Notes: generated by a model not told the origin, from the sequence alone. A DNA stretch of 64,000 bases from Tigriopus japonicus (GCA_010645155.1 CM021319.1:1826979-1890978), one strand, 5' to 3'. Positions 1-13,440 are shown, counted from the first letter of the stretch. A program made the numbers and translations.

Positions 1-1900
1 CAGGAAAAAAGGTTGTTGAGGGGAAGCCTTACTAACTTCACTTCTCGACTGTCATTTTTGAAGTTTTTCTTTGTTTTCACCAGGCTATTGCTATCCGTCG
101 CAAAATGCAAATATGTTTCATCCGGAAGATGCGACCTTTCATGGCCCGAGGTTAAGAAGAAGCCTAGTCATCATTGAAGTTACTTTTTAATCAAGATAAT
201 TTGACATTCGCTACATAAGAACCATAAGAACCGAGTGAGTACGTCAATGCCAACTTTTGATTTTCCACGACTTAAGAGAAAGTGTCAATGAGAAGCGCCC
301 AAAGAGTTGTGTCGACTGTCTTACCTTCATGGGTTTATCCAAAACACGGTTTCTGGGAACGGTCTCGCTTGGTTTTTGGCACTAGGCATGTTTCAACACT
401 TGGTACACTTTTGATAATTATACATTACAGCCCATAAGAGTTGGCAGATAGCTCTGGCCTTTGCCTCTCGTTACACACGAATCATCGGACTCTTTTGAGC
501 GCCTGCTCAGCCGTATTAGTATTCACCCTCACTCGCCGATTTACACTGTTCACATTCATTGCACAAAATAATCATTAAAAAACACATCACCGCGAATTCG
601 GGCCCTCATCTTCTTCTTCGTGTGAGGTCTCCAGACGCTATTGTTTCAAATACGATACTTCCAAGTTTGGATGAGAAGCCTCACAGCCTCGTGTAGAAAT
701 GAACGATCGTAATGGAAGATGGAAGAAGGTCGGCAGCCTCATGCCTTTGAGGGTGGCCTCGTTTTTATCGTATTTCTTTTCCTGTAGCACGACTCCATCC
801 AGTCACTCTCTGTCTCTCTCTCTTCTGCTACGTCTTGTGTGTTTGAGACCGTCAATCCCAGAACTGGCCCAAAAGATCTCTTCCTCCTCCTCGTTCTGCT
901 CTTTGGTGAGCGTGTTGAGGAGTGGTAGATGTAGCAGTAGCAGTTGGTGAATGTTGGACACTATGCAGTGGTACCAGTCGCTCGCTGTCGTCTTCTTCTT
1001 CTCCTTAGTCTTCCTCCACCAGTAGGTCGTCTTCTTCGGGTTGGCCTGTCTTGAGAGGCATGAACGAGGATGGCATCGGCAGTACCATTTCGAAAACCAC
1101 CCAGGAGAGCAGCATCCCCATCTCGTTGGGCAAGATGAACCGCGACGACCACTCGAGATCGACTGGTGTCATAACCACGGAGAGAGCCCCTATGTCTATT
1201 CACGCCAACTACCGGGACCGACGACCAGCGGGGAAAACGATGTGTCTGTCAAGTGGATTTCTTGGGCGACGACCACAGCAGCACTCTGGGTGTGTACCGG
1301 GTAGACGGGCGGACGGACGGACGGGATGCTAGGCCGGTTGAAGCCACCACCGACTAGTCTTCAACTATGTCGATCGCTCGTGTTCTTTCCAATGTTGGTC
1401 GAGTCCATCCAACCCTCCTCCACCATTGCCTAACCTGCTGAGCTATTTCTTCTCACCCGTACTGGCTCAAGCGTTGGCAACCAATTGAGGCCGGTAAAGG
1501 ATGTCGAAAGGAACCGAGAGGGACCCAACCAAAACCACCCGATCCGGCGTATTTCTTCTTCTTGGCTTTCGAGGATGGTTGGAAGTGGAGGTCGTTGGTT
1601 GGTAGACCGTGGTAGTAGCAGTGGTGGCGTACCGTGACTGACTGCCTAAAAACAAACGCGATGATGGTGTGTGTCGCCAAACATTGGATTCCTTGCGAGC
1701 CTGCCCATCCAATGACTTTGGAGTTTTGTCCGCTCGATGGCACTGCTCAAGTAGTCAGAGTTGAAGGAGGAAGCTGTGCAGAGCTGCAGACAGTCAGGCA
1801 GGGGCTGCTACTCGCATGCGCTTTGAACTAACGACTACTTACCGGAGGACAAGACTTTCTTAAGATGACTTGTCGAGCAAAACGGCCTAAAGGATGTCAA
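1..1900. other. Gene-poor left edge, relatively GC-rich, with simple repeats
   Basis: No reading frame here looks like a conserved protein; those present are short and overlap on both strands. The stretch around 600-1830 is visibly richer in G+C than the AT-rich DNA that follows. It carries a CT-rich run near 806-830 and a GGAC tetranucleotide run near 1308-1324. This composition resembles the DNA upstream of Kr-h1 at 34.2-35.2 kb in this same window, so it could be an untranslated first exon or promoter of a gene lying outside the window. That is inference from composition only. Confidence 0.3.
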
Positions 1901-3828
1901 ATATTTCTTGAGAATTTCAACAAAATTACCTAAGAAAGTATTGGATTGTGAACATCACTATAGATGACATGAAGCCTTTCCCTCTATTTTAGTCATTGAT
2001 TATAGTTTTAACAACACTGGGATCAAATTCACTCACCAAAATAGTGAACATGTCACCTGTTTTCTACCCTTTAGAAGCCCTAAGGAAAATGCCGTTCCAA
2101 AAACCATTATAAACCACTCTTACTTATACGTGGTCCTAGACTGTTTAATAAGCTATCCTCTGACCTGTGGCTAATATATACCAATAAAAATCCATTGGCC
2201 AGTTTCATAGAGGCCTTGGATCACTTTCTTCAATCAATCCCAGACCAACCAAAAATCCCTGGTTACTGGAGATCAGCTAATTAAAACTCAATCTTTGACC
2301 AAACTTACAATAAGTGACAAGTGATCTACGGTGCCTTTTACTATAATACAATAAACCTTGCAAAAAAATGTCAGCTTATGCTCCTTGTTCAGCACGACTT
2401 GTGATCAAATTGAACCATAGTTGCCATATGGTTATTTGTAATGCCAGTCAGTGGGCAAACTAAAAATTATACGTTTATTGCGACTAACTAAAGTTCATGT
2501 CAGGTCATATTTTTACAATAAAATGTCTCCATAACATGCGATTTTGATAACATATTGCCACTACAAAGCAATGAATTCATGAAGGAAAAATCCTGAACTT
2601 TTGCAAAAGGGTTGCATTAGCACTTACTTCATTTGCCGGCAACTATGTTTCAATTTGACCACAAGAGGCGCTGATCAGGGCAAATAAACTGACAGTTTAT
2701 GTAGGGTTTACTGTCATCAATAGGGACGGTTTTTTTGCGATTTTTTTTTTCTTTTTTATTTGCGCTTTTTTTTGTTTTTATTTGCGCTTTTGACCTTTTT
2801 TTGCACTTTATTTTACGATTTTGGGCTGATTTTTGTGCAACTTTTGGTAACCAAAAGCTTGTTTTGATTTGCACTTTTTGCCTGTCCTTAGTCATCAAAT
2901 TGGTTGGATTTTATGTGGCCTGAGATTGCTCATAGTCATCAGTAAGAAGGGATAGCAATGATTAAACAGTTTTTACTTGAAACTTTAAAAAATCTTTTTA
3001 GGCTGTTTTGATCAGAACAACTTTTTGGGTTTTAAGACTTTTTTTTAACTTATTTTCGCAATATCCCCCCCAAATGTAGACAAAAAAGGGTGGTAAAGGC
3101 TGAAATTCAGTGACATATTGTTACTCATTTAATGATTGTCATCTGAAGGATGCAATTATATATTAGTTTAACCAGCACATTAGCTTTTAATACAGTCACT
3201 TAGTTTAACTGTCATTAGATGTTTCTATGCCCTTTATTTCTTGATAAGGTGCAACAAACCACCCCTCTGAAAACTTGGTTATCTTCTCATTCTGGCTGCC
3301 CTATCATTCCTTCTGCAGTTTGACCTAGAGGGCTATATGAGGATAAAAGGGCTAGATTTCACTAGATTTAGATTTGTTTCCAACAATTCTTGGCATGTTA
3401 GTCAATGTAGAATAGGGACTATAAAGTCCCACACTCCAATCAGCACACTCACTGCGTGAGGTTTGACGCATTCTGGAATGATCAAGAGAGATTTTACTTT
3501 AAAAGAACTCTAAGATAGAGAACAATCCGCGTAAGACATATGAGAGGTTGCTTGTTAACTGAACTGATTCAAATGGCTCTAGTGTTCCCAATCTCATCAT
3601 TAGGGGTCAGGCAAAGTTAAAAATGCAACTTGAACCAAAACTTGAAACTTTGGGCCACTTCAACCGAATTTAGCAAATTTGTGATATTTGCAACAAAGAG
3701 CAGCTTTTGGCATTTTATCTCAATCTTCAGTGCAAATTTCAAGATATATATGCAACTGTAGGGCTGAAAATCTGCAAATATAGGCTAAAAATAGCAACTT
3801 TATCCGAGACCTACTAATCATTTAAAAG
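1901..3828. other. AT-rich intergenic DNA without a recognisable gene
   Basis: AT-rich sequence with a T-rich low-complexity block at 2720-2890 in which TTTTTT and TTTGCGC-like words recur. Frames on both strands of that block are artefacts of the homopolymer runs. Nothing else is recognisable. Confidence 0.5.
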
Positions 3829-3836
3829 GCCTAGAG

Positions 3837-4085
3837 CAGGGGTAGGCAACCGTTGGGCCGCGGCCCAAATGTGGGCCCAAGGGTGGTCGCTGGTGGGCCC
3901 AGGAGCTATGGCAAAAGTCCAAAGTAATGAGCCCGAGAGCCATCTATAGTATTGTCCTCATGGGCCAAAAGCTCTTTGTTCGCAAATTTGTGGGCCCCCG
4001 AACCTAACAATGTCTGTTTGGTGGGCCCCTGACAACACGAATCAAATTTCGTGGGCCTTGACCCAAAAATGGTTGCCAACCCCTG
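3837..4085. mobile_element. hAT-type MITE, family A copy 1 (249 bp)
   Basis: Non-coding element starting CAGGGGTAGGCAACC and ending GGTTGCCAACCCCTG, so its ends are inverted repeats. The inside is rich in GGGCCC words and partly self-complementary. It is flanked by exact 8-bp direct repeats GCCTAGAG (3829-3836 and 4086-4093). CAGGGGT ends with 8-bp duplications are typical of hAT transposons. It has no coding capacity and so depends on a transposase elsewhere. Two further copies lie at 17928 and 48270. Confidence 0.9.
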
Positions 4086-4189
4086 GCCTAGAGTCTACTG
4101 TTTTCAGAGGATACTCAAGAGATGTTAAACTGACTTGATTGTAGAATACTTGAGCTTTTTGAATCAGACCAGTTAACATGCAACCTATT

Positions 4190-4345
4190 AGGTCGGATGT
4201 TAGGTGCACTAGTTCAAATAGCTTAAGTATACCAAATTATGATAGAAACAGCCATGTTTAAGTGTAGTCATAGTACATCAGTTGCCTTTTAAATGCAGCT
4301 TTTGTACTTAGACTATGTTTGAGTATGGCTATTTTGACTAATCTT
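4190..4345. repeat. Imperfect palindrome, relative of 56067-56250
   Basis: GATGTTAGGTGCACTAGTTC is followed by a diverged inverted half containing AGCTTTTGTACTTAGACTATG. The same word order, better preserved, recurs at 56067-56250, and looser relatives occur near 60.5 and 61.9 kb. Probably an old foldback element; no target duplication could be read. Confidence 0.45.
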
Positions 4346-4349
4346 TTGT

Positions 4350-5320
4350 TTTGTAGGTCCCATTTAGGTTATCTAAAACAAAAAAAAACAGCTGGATTGG
4401 CAGATTCACATCCTCTCTGTTGGCCATCTATGCACGGTTCAAAGGGCCATTAATCAAACCGTCCAAGGGATGCAGGATAAATTGATTTGTTTAGAAATCA
4501 TGTTGTGCTTGTAGAAATGTGTCCATTTTCAAGGTTAATCTTGATTTTAATAGTTTTCAATATCCCATGGCACAATACTTTCTACTGGTTGAGCTGAATG
4601 TAAGAATTGCCAAACTCAGTTACATGTGCCCCAGTTTGTTCATTAATAAGCCAGGCCATTTTTCATTGTCCTCTTAATACAGGGTAATTATTACTTAGCA
4701 ATAAGTTGTAACGTTTTTTTTTTAATTTAGATCAATTTGAGCTTTGCTTTGGAACAACAATCCCCAATTTATTGAGCATAGAAATATGCCCAACCACAAG
4801 TCTTGCTTTCCTTTCCAATTATTTATCGAGTTGACTCAATTGCGGCTAATCGTTGACTGGTTAGTTCGTAATAGAAGGCCATCTGAAGTCCCGAGCCGGC
4901 CTTTGCCTTGTGTGTTTGGGTAGGAGCTACATCAAAATCACTCCAACATATCTTTGGTGAGCCCAGGATTTCGTTGATGGATACATCCCGGAAGATCAGA
5001 GATTGCCCACTGGATTATGCTCGTCATGCTCAAACAAGCTAAAGAGTTTTGGAAATGGAGACAACAAATCTATACTTCCACCATTCCCAGATAACGCGCA
5101 AATGTAGAATTTTCGTCCCATCTGTGGATCCAAGTGCCATTGTTTCTTTGTGCCAAACACCATAGTCATCCTCAAAGTTGTGTACAGGGAAACGTCGTTG
5201 TGGAGCACAACCAAAAACTTCATCAGCCAATACCGTAATGTCGAAAAAATGGAGCTTGGACATTTTCAACTTTTTTTCATAAAATGTGTGTTTGCACGGA
5301 ACACCATAGGATTGAAAACG
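4350..5320. other. Intergenic DNA without a recognisable gene
   Basis: AT-rich sequence. Frames on the minus strand at 4996-5269 are short, overlap each other and show no recognisable domain. Nothing supports a gene or RNA. Confidence 0.4.
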
Positions 5321-5332
5321 TTAAAAATCTGG

Positions 5333-5803
5333 GGTAATGGTGACGATGTGAGGTCCGGACGAAAGGACAACAAAGCAGCGTTGCCAAATTTATCCAAATC
5401 AGAAGTTTCAAGTTGAAAAATGGCAAACGCCATAGATAACACTTTTTTCTCATTTAGAACATGTTCTACTTTCAAAACAGATACAAAAACATCTTATGCT
5501 ATTGCTCTAACAAAAATGCTTTCGCACTAGATTCTCAATTTCCAGATTCCAGATTTTAAACGAGTATTTTTATCTCACATTCATTTTGTTCAGTAAATCT
5601 AGAATGTCTGAATTACTTTTAATCAATACTTTTGGCTTCTAAATTAATTTTTTTAAGTGCCAAACATGATTAAACACTTTACTTTGTTCGTGTCAAACCA
5701 AATCTGGGCTTTTTCATGATGTCTTTTTGGCATGACTGGATCGAAAAGTTTTGACAACACTGGTTCGCTCTTTCGTCCAGACCTCACATCGTCACCATTA
5801 CCA
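5333..5803. repeat. Foldback element with about 33-bp inverted ends
   Basis: GGTAATGGTGACGATGTGAG at 5333 and its reverse complement near 5784-5803 form the ends of an inverted repeat that extends inward through GACGAAAG with one or two mismatches. A weaker match (GTTGTCAAA/GTTGCCAAA) continues inside. No transposase is visible. Target duplication not clear. Confidence 0.6.
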
Positions 5804-5809
5804 AATCTG

Positions 5810-8500
5810 GTACCTAAACGAACTCTCGAAATTATTGCCACAAAGTTCTTAAAGGAAACAGAAGCTGAAGGCCCACCATTGTATCACCGCGCATGGATCA
5901 CAGTTAATACTCAATAAATGGGATTAAAAGCACAAGAAAACTCTTCATGATGACCAGGCTTAAATATCACTTGAACCAATCAAAAGGGCCAAACTTGAAA
6001 CTGGAATCAGCAACCGTTCTATGGCTAAGGTTGTAGGAGCCAGTCGGGAAGATCTTAACGTGGAACCAGGTCTTCATATGGCGTTAACGGCCTCCAACCA
6101 AAAATTCAAAGAGTTCTTCAAAGTGACAAAGGAATGCTGTCCAATAAATGGGGCCGGACCATGTATCCCTTGGTTTTGTGTTCAAATGCGTCAGACCTTT
6201 TGGCACAGATTGTTGAAGAGAGATGAGAATTCAAAAGCACAAGTATTTCCGATACTGTCAATTGATGAGAGACACAGATTAGAACATATGAAGGTATATG
6301 AGTGTGAAAAGCGTTTGGATAACTTGTCTTCACCAGAGATAATTCTATAACAGCATAATCAAGATGTGGTGGGGGAAAAGTTCGCGCGTGTGTTCACCAC
6401 GTTTGGAACCCTCTGAATCAAATATTTTCCCAACAATCCATAGACGTGTCTCTGATGAAAGAGACAGTAATCGATTTCATAAACGCATGGAGCGCATCTG
6501 GGATAAGTTTAATTCGTAAAGCCCATTTGATATTTGATCATCTTGTCCCATTTGTATTTTTAAGGGGCAAGAAGAACATGCATTTTATCTTCAGAACAAT
6601 CGCAAGAAAATGTCTGCTCACTGAGTATGATCGAAGTTTGTCCAAGTCAAAGAGCTATCAAACCTAAACCCCATGTACACTTGACGACTGTTGAGAAGTG
6701 TTTTAGATTATAATGGTGCCCTCGCTTTTTAAGTTGATTTTCTATTCGCGTTGATTCATTCCATCCCTCGTTCATTTTCCTGATTCTCCCATAATGTGTT
6801 TTGTTGGAAAATAAACCCACTGAACTCTTTAATATGATCCAATTTTTTAGAGGGGAAATGAAAGATTGTTTTTGCCAATTTCTTCTTTTAACCATCAAAT
6901 TATTACGAGAATGGAGGATAACAAATATCAAAAATAAAATAATACAAAGATAAAAAATATTTTGAAAGATTCCATTTACAGGGTGCGATGAATCTTTGAA
7001 TGCCCCCAAAAATAGTATAAGGCACAAACTTTGCTAAATAACAATATAATAAAAATAATTTTCAAGACATTTTTCTCAAGGTAGTGTAATGTAAAAAAAT
7101 AAATTTATTTTTTGTTAAATCAGTTGAGTGTCCAGTGTGCTTCCAAAAACAACCCATTACATTAAACTTACCAAACATATACTCGATAAAAAAGCGCCCC
7201 GACAAAAACTATCAAATAATGGTATTAGCATTTCTTTATATCCGGCTTATTTTTTTGAAAATTATGGCCCTTGAAGAAAATATATTTAATATTTTGTCAA
7301 TTTGTAGCAAATATTATTCCGTACCTAGTTATCCTTTTTTTGTAGTGCACTGTACTGAGACAAATATCCTGAAAATGATTTCCATTCACACTTTTAACGC
7401 ACACTTTAGGTACAACTTTCAGAATTGTCTTGTTTTTTGTTAACTGATCATTTTAGACTAGACAATCATATGACAAGACACCCAAAATGGAATGTGAAGC
7501 AAGAGACTTTATTTACTTTTTGTATCATTTTGATCACTAGCCCAGACAATTATGCAAAAGTCAGCGATGATGATGAAAGTAAGCACGGGGTGCCCATTCC
7601 TGATTGAAATGGCATGGTAGAGTGTTTTTCTAGGTGGGTGATCCAACCTATCTGATTAATATATAAGTAAGTTTGTAATTTTGCACAGGTGGTGGTAGTT
7701 GCATCGGCTAACACATTCACTTGGAGCCACGCCCACTCCTCAAATGTCTGAAAGCAGGCTCAGTATAGCAAATCCTTGAGCTGAGGTTACATTTATTTGT
7801 ATATGGGTTTGGGAAATTGATCGTGGCATAAGTAATTCTGATCGATGGCAGATGTCTTCAAAATGAATGACACGAATCACGATCAATCCCAGGCACAGGA
7901 CGACACACCTGCACACAAAATTGCAGAACTCAAAAGGGCACACAAGGTGTTGGGACAATTTGGTGTAGTTTGAGCCTCCGTCTCAGGCCCAATCACACAT
8001 TCTGAGGTCGAAACGTCCTCAACGTCAAGTAAAACGAAGGGGTTTGTTTTCAAGGATGAGGTAGTGCGGCTTTCAAACACCAGGGACCCTCGCTGTTTGT
8101 AGGTGTCGCCTATTGTTCCCAAGTTATTGGGCCATTTGCATTCCTTTTGGAACACCCTCGCAGCAAGACTAAAACGCACGGAAAGTGTTCAATTCTACTA
8201 AAGCAACCTCTTAAATTGGATTAGGGGATTTAACAGAAAATCAATATTTCTGTCACCTAGATGGCTGTCGCATATCATCTGCATGCCCTGAACACATTCT
8301 TCTTGGGTGCACTCTATTGTTCTCAAAGTGAACGACTAGCCGTCACAGTAGGCCTTGTTAAGGAAATAATCAACTTTAACGTGGAAGCTGCAATTCTGGC
8401 AACAAGTTGATAATCCCTCTGAAGCCCCTCTGAAAGAAAAATTTGCCCTTACTTTACCTCATCAAAGTTAATGCATAAGATATGAAGATAAAATAAACAC
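5810..8500. other. Intergenic DNA; two unassigned open frames
   Basis: A 109-codon plus-strand frame at 6021-6350 and a 98-codon minus-strand frame at 7883-8179 are the longest here. Neither has a domain, paralogue in the window, or convincing splice sites that I can recognise. Both may be chance frames. The surrounding DNA is AT-rich, with A/T homopolymers near 7080-7110. Confidence 0.35.
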
Positions 8501-8509
8501 TTATATGAT

Positions 8510-10990
8510 ATTTCATCTATCAACGAGTCACTGTTTGCAGATCTGTACAACCCAAGGGTTGATCAGGAAAAGTATTCAAAAATTTGTCCTATCCTGCCAT
8601 AAACCCTGTTAGAGGATCAGCTCCTACATGTTCCCGACGAAGACAGATAGGCAACAAATTGATCAATGATGGAGCCCGATAAAAAAGAGAGGAGGACTTC
8701 ATTGATCGCACTAGCCTGGATTCCTTGGGATTTGGAGGTGCTCTCAGAGCACATGTAAAACCTCTACGGCCGCACCAACTGATCTCAAATCCTGGGTTAA
8801 GACAGAGCCCAAGAATGCTCTAGAAAACATACAGCGTCAGATACCCATCATACCATCTCTGAATACTGTGCAGTCCTAACTTCTTAAGTCTCTTCCAATA
8901 CGAGAGCTCTTTCATTCCTGTAATGTTCCTATTGAAACACCTTTGGACGTGCTTGAATCTTTTGCAAACCTCCCGAACTCATTGGAGCCCAAATGGGGGA
9001 AGCATATTCAAGATGCGGTTGAACAATCGACTTGTACAGAGTTAGCATCATAAAGCTATCTCTGGACTTGAAAGTGCGATAGATCCAGCCACACGTTTGA
9101 AATGCCTTCCCCACTTTCAACTGGATATGCTCATCGAATTTTCCATCATCTTGGATGACAACTAGTAAATCCGTCATGGACGATACCTGCTCAACATCAC
9201 AAACTCCATTGTCTTTCAGTGGTATATCTAATTTTAACGCCCCATACGTCATTGTGCAGAATTTCATCCCGTTTAATGCCATGTTACTTTCACCAACCCA
9301 AGAGTAGACTTTGTGAACCTTGTGGAACACCTGACTTGACAACATACGTAAATGCCATGAAATGACCCTTCAACCATAACCATTTGCTTCCTATCCCTCA
9401 TGAAACTATCAATCCAATTCAGGACCTTGCCCTGGATCCCAACCCAAACTCTTTGAGTTGATTGAGCAAAAGGCCATGAACTACCTATTTCAAAGGCCTT
9501 GGCAAAGTCACGACTTTCAAGCCCACCAATAATTTGATCAATATGGTCAATCAGTTGGGTTACTGTACTAAAATGAGCTCCAAACCCATGCTGTCCAGAA
9601 GGAATTAAATCATGGACTTATGATGAATGAAAATAACTTGAAATAATCTACAAGCTTGGACCTCATCATCTTCTCAAAAACTTTTGCCATACTGGAGGTC
9701 AGTGAAATGAGCCAATAATTACCACGATAAGACTTATCTTTACCCTTAAAATTTGGAACAACATGAGCTACTTTCAAAGAAGAGGGAAACTTGCCCTTAT
9801 CCAAGAAGCACTGGAATCATGGAGAGGGAGGCTAACAATGAGAATAATTATTTCCAGTAAGAACAATTCAATTACGTTCTTCTGCAAATGAGACCTTGCA
9901 TTTGTTGACAAGAATACGTATTTCTACAGATCTTTACGTATTTCAATTTTCAGCTTAATCGAACGTCGGAGACAAAAGTTATGCTCACTCAGAGTTCAGT
10001 ACAAATCCTACCGAGAATGAATGAACTAGCCCTTTTGTGGTAATCATTTTACCACAAAAGGGCGAGTCCATTCATTCTATGCTCTCCTCAGTACAAAAGT
10101 TTGAGAATGCATAACTTTTTACTCCCACATTCGATTGGGCTGAAATTTGAAATACATGTTCTTCTCAAAGCAAGCCAGGTCTCATTTGCAGAAGAACGCA
10201 AATGGTTGTTTCTGCTAGAAATCATAATTCTCATTGCTAGCCTCCCACTCCATGATTTCCGTGCTTCTTGCCTGATCCAAGATGGGACGCATCAAGTAGG
10301 GGAAAACAGGGTCAAGAATCTGTGAGCATTTCATCAAAATCTGAGATGTCACACCATCAGGTCCAGAAGAACTTGAGAGCTTTAAGCTCCTGATGGCCTT
10401 AAAAACATCTTGATCTGTGACTACCAGACCCTTCAATCTATTATCCTGATTATCAATGCCAGCCTCATTAACAACATTACCAGCGCGGCATGTCCCGCTT
10501 TTCTTACCCTTTTTGAAAGCGAAAATTGACTTGAGGTCCTACTGGATGTTTCATTTTTCTCCTTGTGTTTGCAAATGAAAAAACGCCTTTGGATTAGTCT
10601 TATCCTCCTGGGTCACTTTATTTTCCTTCTCTAACTGATCGGAATCAATGGAGGATTGGAGGTCCTAATCTTTGATTGGACCACATCCAATTTGCTTTTG
10701 AGGTTAACTAAAACAAATGGATTTGAAGTATGTCGATTTATGATCGAAGTCTATTTGAAATCTGACAACTCCTTTTGAACAACTTCTTTCAGCATTTTGG
10801 CATTCTAGAAAATGGCCCACCTTTTGGCGCCATTTCTGGAATACACAGAGACAAACAGACCTCATCAAAAATTGAAATCAGCCTATTTATGGCTTCATCT
10901 ATTGAACTACCAAGCAATTCAGGTTTTGGTGGTTTTGGACATCTCTCTCCACGGATTAGCCCACACATGGTATAGAAAGGCAAAGTTTAC
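8510..10990 (-). pseudogene. Degenerate CR1/Jockey-like LINE, copy 1, split by a MITE
   Basis: Fragments of a non-LTR retrotransposon reverse transcriptase read on the minus strand, from N- to C-terminal side: a linker upstream of RT (about 10983-10600), an RT start segment with SSSGPDGV (10436-10270), KVAHVVPNFKGKDKS and a YRGNYWLISLTSSMAKVFEKM-like block (9804-9610), then [19 protein letters not shown] (about 9060-8980), and the C-terminal [18 protein letters not shown] (about 8780-8700). Stops, frameshifts and a deletion that removes the central catalytic part make it non-functional. The element is interrupted at 9803-10270 by a hAT-like MITE. Assignment to the CR1/Jockey group rests on the PHLEYASPIW and NYRPISL-type motifs; the exact clade is not decided. 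Confidence 0.85.
9803..10270. mobile_element. hAT-like MITE, family B copy 1, nested in the LINE (468 bp)
   Basis: Starts AAGAAGCACTGGAATCATGG and ends with GATTTCCGTGCTTCTTG, forming inverted ends of about 55 bp. Near-identical 8-bp direct repeats flank it (CCTTATCC at 9795-9802, CCTGATCC at 10271-10278). The centre holds a hairpin (CCCTTTTGTGGTA with its complement near 10038-10063). The second LINE copy at 53.56 kb reads straight through this point without the insert, which independently confirms the boundaries. Family member: 49339-49765. Confidence 0.88.
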
Positions 10991-13440
10991 GTGTGTTCAG
11001 CAATCTAAATCACCCAGTAATTAACGGTAAGAATAAGTTTGGAAAAGGGAAAAAACAAGAATGTTTGACCCAGTTAGAATAACGTTTTATTATTATTAAA
11101 ATGCATATCTTAAATGAATTTAGGAAGGCTGAATGTATCGAACCTAGTTGTTATCCAAAAAGGACTCCTCCCGTATTTGTGCAAGCTATTAGCTCCTTTC
11201 CTATCACTCTTAAGCTCGAACTTTCAGCTACTATTTCTCTCACACATTTGACGGCGTTTGGATATTCTTGATGGACCTAACCCATGACTTTGCAGGGTTA
11301 ATTAACGTCAGCTCTAGTACACTTTGCCAAATTTTAATCCCCTGAGAAGTGCTGGGTTAAGAAATTCAAGACTTTTAAATACTGTAAACGTTGAGTCCCA
11401 GACGATGAAGCGATCCAAAGTAATCAAATGGAGAGAGAGTGCATGCGATCATTCGAATCAAAGAGCTTAGTGAGCATTCCTTTCCAGAACAAACAACCTT
11501 GAAATCGCGAGATTCTTGTTTAAGATCGCACGAGTGATTCAGACCAAGTGGGGTCTCTTTCTATGCACTAGAGCCACTATACTAACAGACTTCAACCTTA
11601 ACCATTTGCTTCCTTTCATGAATGAAGTTTTCAATCCAATGCAGGACCTTTATCTGAATCCTAAACCTTGTCAAAGCGACTGTTCTATAGTGCCATAGTT
11701 GATCTTCGAGTTGACATATTTCAAAAAAATAGTATGCGCAACATGCAACCCAAAATCTTGTGGTTTTTATTGTTCTTTTTTTCTCCTTTGATGTGGAAAC
11801 AAGTGCTCCCAAATGGAGCAAGACAATATCATGCGCGTTCTCTTTTAAAAAATAGAGGCTCTACTCCGGGCAAGAACAAGCGATGAAGCCAAGTGTGGTG
11901 AGAGGATTGGAAATTGAAGTCCAGAGTCAAGGCCACAATAATTGGCCAGCCACACGGACACCTTGCACCAGTCAAGGTGTACCTAACCTCCAAGCTTTCC
12001 CCAAAAAGTTCCTTGCCTACTTTCGATGGGGGAAGGCGTGGAGAAAAAAATAACAAAGCGGACTATTCTTCTTTTCGTCTCGATTGTGCAAGGGCAGTGA
12101 CTCTGAGAATTAATATCGTGTAAAAAATTCATGACTTGATTTTGAGCAAAAATTGCTCCAAGACTAAGTAAAGATTTGCACACCTCAAAGACTAAAGGAG
12201 ATGCTTGACAATCCAGTCGCGTTCTGATTTCGTTGTTTATTTAGTTAAAAAGTCCCTGATGGGCATTCCCCAATGAGAAAAATATGGTCCTGACCTGTAA
12301 GAAAGAAGCGGGATGGATGCTAAATAATCCTATTTCCCCAAATGAATCGCGAGGATCAGGTTTAAAATAATGTGGCACATGTGTCCATCTTGAACATTGC
12401 GACCTCGAGGAAGTGGCCTCATTTCCTTCGCTGAGCATCGTTGAAAGCATTCGCGAAGAGACTCGAATGGAATGGATTGAGGCGAGAGCTCTAAGAGAGA
12501 GTTGCAAGGGAAAATGGACTTGTGAAGAAGCTTCAAAGCACAGCAAGAACATTCTAAACTACAACAGAGCTACTAAGTAGGCTTGCCAACGGGCACGAGC
12601 ATTGCGACTGAACTAGATAGTAAAGCAAGTTCATAGGCGTACACAAAATGCTTATGTGCCACTAGCCAGGGACGAAATCTCTTTTTTTGTGTGTGGACAG
12701 GGTTAGCTCTTTGAGGATCAAGAGCTTGGCCCTCAGTGCCCAAATCTGTGCTCTCGAGTTACCAACCTAGCTAGTGAATGTTCAAGTCGTTTCGTTTTCT
12801 AAACTTTGGGCAACTTTTTGACACCAAACCGTGATACAGGAGGGCGTACTTTAGGCTCGTAGCTTGGTACCCATCCCATTGGTAACTCTGGCCAGGTGTA
12901 TGAGTGTGCCACACAAACCGCCACCTGAACGAGTGTCTCATCTATGGAAGAATCGAGTTTTTCTTGCCAAACCCCCGAGAAATACTCCTCTACCTTGGCT
13001 TTACTGCAGTGATCAAAGTCCATGGCAGTCATTCAAAGCGCCTTGTTCGGGTGAACCACATGCAGCACACATTTTGAACCTCACCAACCACGAATACACC
13101 TCTGAGACACCTACGCAAAATTTGAGCCTCCCAAAGTTGACGACCACTGACTTGAGAGAGACTTTATAAGGAAAGTGGACGACGAGCCAAACATTAACTT
13201 GATTCTCACTTCTCTGCTCAACAACCTCATATGGAAAGGGGCCTGTGCCTGTTGTAACAAGAATTGACAAGACGTCGAAGATAGTTTTATATAGAATCAA
13301 TCAAACCACTGGACACACTTGAATGTCATCTTTGTTCGTTAGCAGATGTTTATATTTCATTTGAATACAGACGAATTACTGAGAATGTCAAGTTTTGGAT
13401 GACTCATCCACTCAAATTCAGGGGGGCTTCCTAAACTGGA
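10991..13440. other. Intergenic DNA with a LINE scrap
   Basis: A minus-strand fragment at about 11588-11700 (CAACCTTAACCATTTGCTTCC and following) matches the LINE at 9365-9440. No gene is recognised in the remainder. The frames at 12799-13032 and 13013-13300 (minus) lack any domain I know. Confidence 0.4.

Noticed and set aside
2720..2900. Overlapping frames on both strands rich in Phe or Lys
   Set aside because: Produced by T/A homopolymer low-complexity sequence.
6021..6350. 109-codon plus-strand frame
   Set aside because: No recognised domain, no paralogue in the window, and no clear splice signals; a chance frame is equally likely.
7883..8179. 98-codon minus-strand frame
   Set aside because: No domain or neighbour support; surrounding DNA looks intergenic.
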